Assembly (NCBI GenBank): GCA_013697225.1
Contig: JACCXG010000115.1
Span: 1 to 7,663 of the forward strand
Reading direction: 5' to 3'
DNA length: 7,663 nucleotides
From: Acidobacteriota bacterium
Lineage (GTDB): Bacteria > Acidobacteriota > Vicinamibacteria > Vicinamibacterales > 2-12-FULL-66-21
The notes below the pieces were generated by a model. The model did not search any database, was not told where the DNA came from, and worked only from the letters and a program-made list of their open reading frames with translations. A program made the translations under genes and the position numbers. Below are positions 5,941-7,663 of this stretch, piece by piece. Numbering within the stretch: the stretch's first letter is position 1; the number at the start of each line of letters is the position of its first letter.

Positions 5941-7176
5941 ATGCACCAGCGAAGGCTCTCGGCGGCACTATCCGGAGGGGGGCTCGCGGCTCTCGCGGCC
6001 ATCCTGTCGTGGGGAGCTCCGCAGGCATCCCAGGCGCCGCCGGATCCTGCACACGATCCGGTGCTCGTGCTCGTGCAGGAGCTCGACCTCGAGAAGTACA
6101 AGGCGACCATCAAAGGCCTGACGCAGTTCGGCGATCGGAGGCAGGGCACGGATCGCAATCGCGCGGCGATCGACTGGATCGAGGCGCAGCTGCAAAGCTA
6201 TGGTTGTGCGACCGAGCGGATGACGTACGACTACGCCACGCCGCCGCCCGCCGCCGGCCGAGGCGCGCGTGGCCGGGGGGCGGCGCCGGGGGAGCGCGGC
6301 AAGCGTGCGGGCCAGGGCGGGAGCACGATCTTCGGCAGGAGCGGTCCGACTGGTGTGAACACGGATCCGGCCGCCCAGCCGGACGAGAAGCTGCGCGCGC
6401 TCAACGCGCAGCCCTCGGCCGACGGACCGCGCGAGCAGGTCTACTGCACGAAGGTCGGCACCACCTTCCCCGGCGAGATGTTCATCGTCGGAGCCCACAT
6501 GGACGGACACGGCTGGGGAGAGGCCGCGAACGACGACGGGTCGGGTACGGCGCTGGTGATGGAGCTGGCGCGGATCCTCAGCGGTCCTGGCGTGCGGACG
6601 GAACGGTCGATCCGCTTCGTGCTCTGGAACAACGAGGAAACGGGCCTGGACGGAGCGCGGGCCTACGTGGCGCAGCGGCAGCATCTGCAGGGGCGTGAGG
6701 AGCCGGCGGGATCAGGAAAGTATCCGGAGCCGAGATGGCTCGGGATGATCCAGCACGACATGATGCTCTTCGACCACGGCATGCCCGGGCCCGACGGGAA
6801 GGTCCCCCGCGAGCAGCGCCCCGAGGCGGACGTGAATATCGAGTTCCAGGCGAACTCGAAAATGGCACAGGAATCCCAGAAGCTCGCCTGGTTCCTGAAG
6901 AGCGCCAACCAGAAGTACGCAACCGACTATCCAGCGGCGGTCGGGCCGCACATGACGAACACGGATTCGACCCCGTTCATGGACGTGGCGCCGGCGGTCA
7001 GCCTCCGCGAGAACGAGCGCGGCGCCCAGATCGGCGCCGGGTGGAATCCACACTGGCACCAGCCGACGGACCTCTTCGTCACCTTCAGCGACAAGGACTT
7101 CCTTCTCGGGCTGAACGCCGCCCAGACGACGCTTGCGGCCCTGGCGCAACTGACTGGCGCGAGCGTGAAGCGATAG
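5941..7176 (+). CDS. Exported M28 family zinc metallopeptidase
   Basis: This 411-residue di-zinc exopeptidase-type enzyme has a signal peptide (HQRR, then a hydrophobic stretch to about residue 26, cut near ASQ-APP at about 31). The metal and catalytic residues of M28 are all in place: His186 in GAHMDGH, the bridging Asp198 in ANDDGSG, Glu232 (base) and Glu233 (ligand) in NNEETG, Asp273 in GMIQHDMM, and His373 in HWHQPTD. Family members are aminopeptidases, carboxypeptidases or glutaminyl cyclases; which one applies cannot be told. Residues 101-165 are a Pro/Gly/Arg/Ala-rich, probably disordered insert flanked by the only two cysteines, Cys89 and Cys169. It likely works outside the cytoplasmic membrane on peptides. 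The start is set by a strong ribosome binding site 44 bases after the antiporter gene. The open frame extends far upstream, but that part is an out-of-frame shadow of the antiporter. Confidence 0.93.
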   Translation: MHQRRLSAALSGGGLAALAAILSWGAPQASQAPPDPAHDPVLVLVQELDLEKYKATIKGLTQFGDRRQGTDRNRAAIDWIEAQLQSYGCATERMTYDYATPPPAAGRGARGRGAAPGERGKRAGQGGSTIFGRSGPTGVNTDPAAQPDEKLRALNAQPSADGPREQVYCTKVGTTFPGEMFIVGAHMDGHGWGEAANDDGSGTALVMELARILSGPGVRTERSIRFVLWNNEETGLDGARAYVAQRQHLQGREEPAGSGKYPEPRWLGMIQHDMMLFDHGMPGPDGKVPREQRPEADVNIEFQANSKMAQESQKLAWFLKSANQKYATDYPAAVGPHMTNTDSTPFMDVAPAVSLRENERGAQIGAGWNPHWHQPTDLFVTFSDKDFLLGLNAAQTTLAALAQLTGASVKR

Positions 7177-7198
7177 CCGCACCGCGCCAGGTGCCTAC

Positions 7199-7202
7199 GG
7201 AG
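7199..7202 (+). promoter_or_regulatory. Shine-Dalgarno sequence of the last gene
   Basis: GGAG sits seven bases before the ATG at 7210 and supports that start, which also yields a good signal peptide. Confidence 0.6.
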
Positions 7203-7209
7203 ATTTCCC

Positions 7210-7663
7210 ATGAAGCGGCCCTGCGGCCTTCTCTGTTCGTTGTTGATGATTGCCTGTGCGGCGGGGTCCGCAGCCGAGGGGGCAACCCGGATCCGGATCA
7301 TGCCCCCGGACGGCGGAACGCTTGCAGCCGGGCAGCGGTTCGACATCCGGGTCGAGGCCACCTCCGACAGCGCCGAACCGCCGCGCGGGCTGCGCGTGAC
7401 GGCCAACGGGGTGGATCTCACCGCGCGGAACGTGCTCGACCGGGGTGTGGGCGGCGAGCGCGGGGCCGGCGGGACGGGTGCGCCGGGAGCCCGCGGCCAG
7501 GCGGCCGATTCCGCCCGGCCGAACACGACGAACTTCCTGCTGCGCGGCTACAGCGTGGACGTGCCGGGTCCCCTGGTCATCGAAGCGCGAACGAACGACG
7601 GCACGTCCGCTGTGGCGCGGCTGAGCGTGGAGGCCTGGGCGGAAGGCACGCCCGGAGCGGCCC
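7210..7663 (+). CDS. Exported protein, N-terminal part only; beta-sandwich-like, possibly alkaline phosphatase N-terminal domain
   Basis: 151 residues are visible and the frame is open to the right edge. A signal peptide (MKRPCGLLCSLLMIACAAGSAAEG) is evident; cleavage after SAA (about 22) by signal peptidase I fits. MIAC at 13-16 is a poor lipobox, so a lipoprotein is less likely. The mature part starts TRIRIMPPDGGTLAAGQRFD and alternates hydrophobic and polar residues (RFDIRVEAT, LRVTANGVDLT, LVIEARTNDGTSAVARLSV), as in an Ig-like beta sandwich. A Gly/Arg/Ala-rich loop (about 79-104) interrupts it, followed by NFLLRGYSVDVPG. The opening resembles, from memory, the N-terminal domain of some acidobacterial proteins annotated as alkaline phosphatase. 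That is weak, because the catalytic part would lie outside the window. It lies 33 bases after the M28 gene, on the same strand. Confidence 0.8.
   Translation, partial: MKRPCGLLCSLLMIACAAGSAAEGATRIRIMPPDGGTLAAGQRFDIRVEATSDSAEPPRGLRVTANGVDLTARNVLDRGVGGERGAGGTGAPGARGQAADSARPNTTNFLLRGYSVDVPGPLVIEARTNDGTSAVARLSVEAWAEGTPGAA

Noticed and set aside
4340..6052. A 570-codon minus-strand open frame opposite the antiporter
   Set aside because: Its translation is a low-complexity mix of Arg, His, Glu, Gly and Pro without hydrophobic core patterns. The plus strand codes for a clear membrane transporter.

Overview
The window is bacterial, strongly GC-rich DNA with heavy G/C use at third codon positions. 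It is densely coding and has no RNA genes, mobile elements or CRISPR arrays that I can see. The gene set (aerobic heme A synthesis, signal-peptide-bearing hydrolases, a PF07399-type antiporter, and G/R/A-rich loops in exported proteins) resembles Acidobacteriota of the Vicinamibacteria type. That assignment is a guess from style and content, not a search result.

Left arm, minus strand (1-2159): two genes read leftward. The first is an 88-residue protein that looks like a free-standing subtilisin propeptide (inhibitor I9-like). It is followed 21 bases later, in the same reading frame, by an S8 subtilase with its own N-terminal propeptide-like region, a complete Asp/His/Ser triad, and a long charged C-terminal tail carrying seven tandem tetrapeptides. 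The subtilase runs off the left edge. Neither protein has a visible signal peptide. The small protein and the protease's propeptide region share the residue pattern VEAAYxKP, so they look like paralogous domains.

Middle (2160-2405): a divergent intergenic region that should hold the promoters for both arms. It contains a perfect 8-bp inverted repeat close to the start of the small propeptide-like gene.

Right arm, plus strand (2406-7663): five co-directional genes with gaps of 1, 70, 44 and 33 bases. They are heme A synthase (CtaA/Cox15), an exported beta-lactamase-fold serine hydrolase almost touching it, a many-helix putative Na+/H+ antiporter, an exported M28 zinc peptidase with an arginine/glycine-rich insert between its only two cysteines, and the start of an exported beta-sandwich-like protein (perhaps the N-terminal domain of an alkaline phosphatase) that runs off the right edge. 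The tight spacing suggests shared transcription. The genes do not form an obvious single pathway: respiration (heme A), ion homeostasis and extracytoplasmic hydrolysis sit side by side.

The most unusual part is the propeptide-like gene plus subtilase pair on the left. Everything else belongs to known families.
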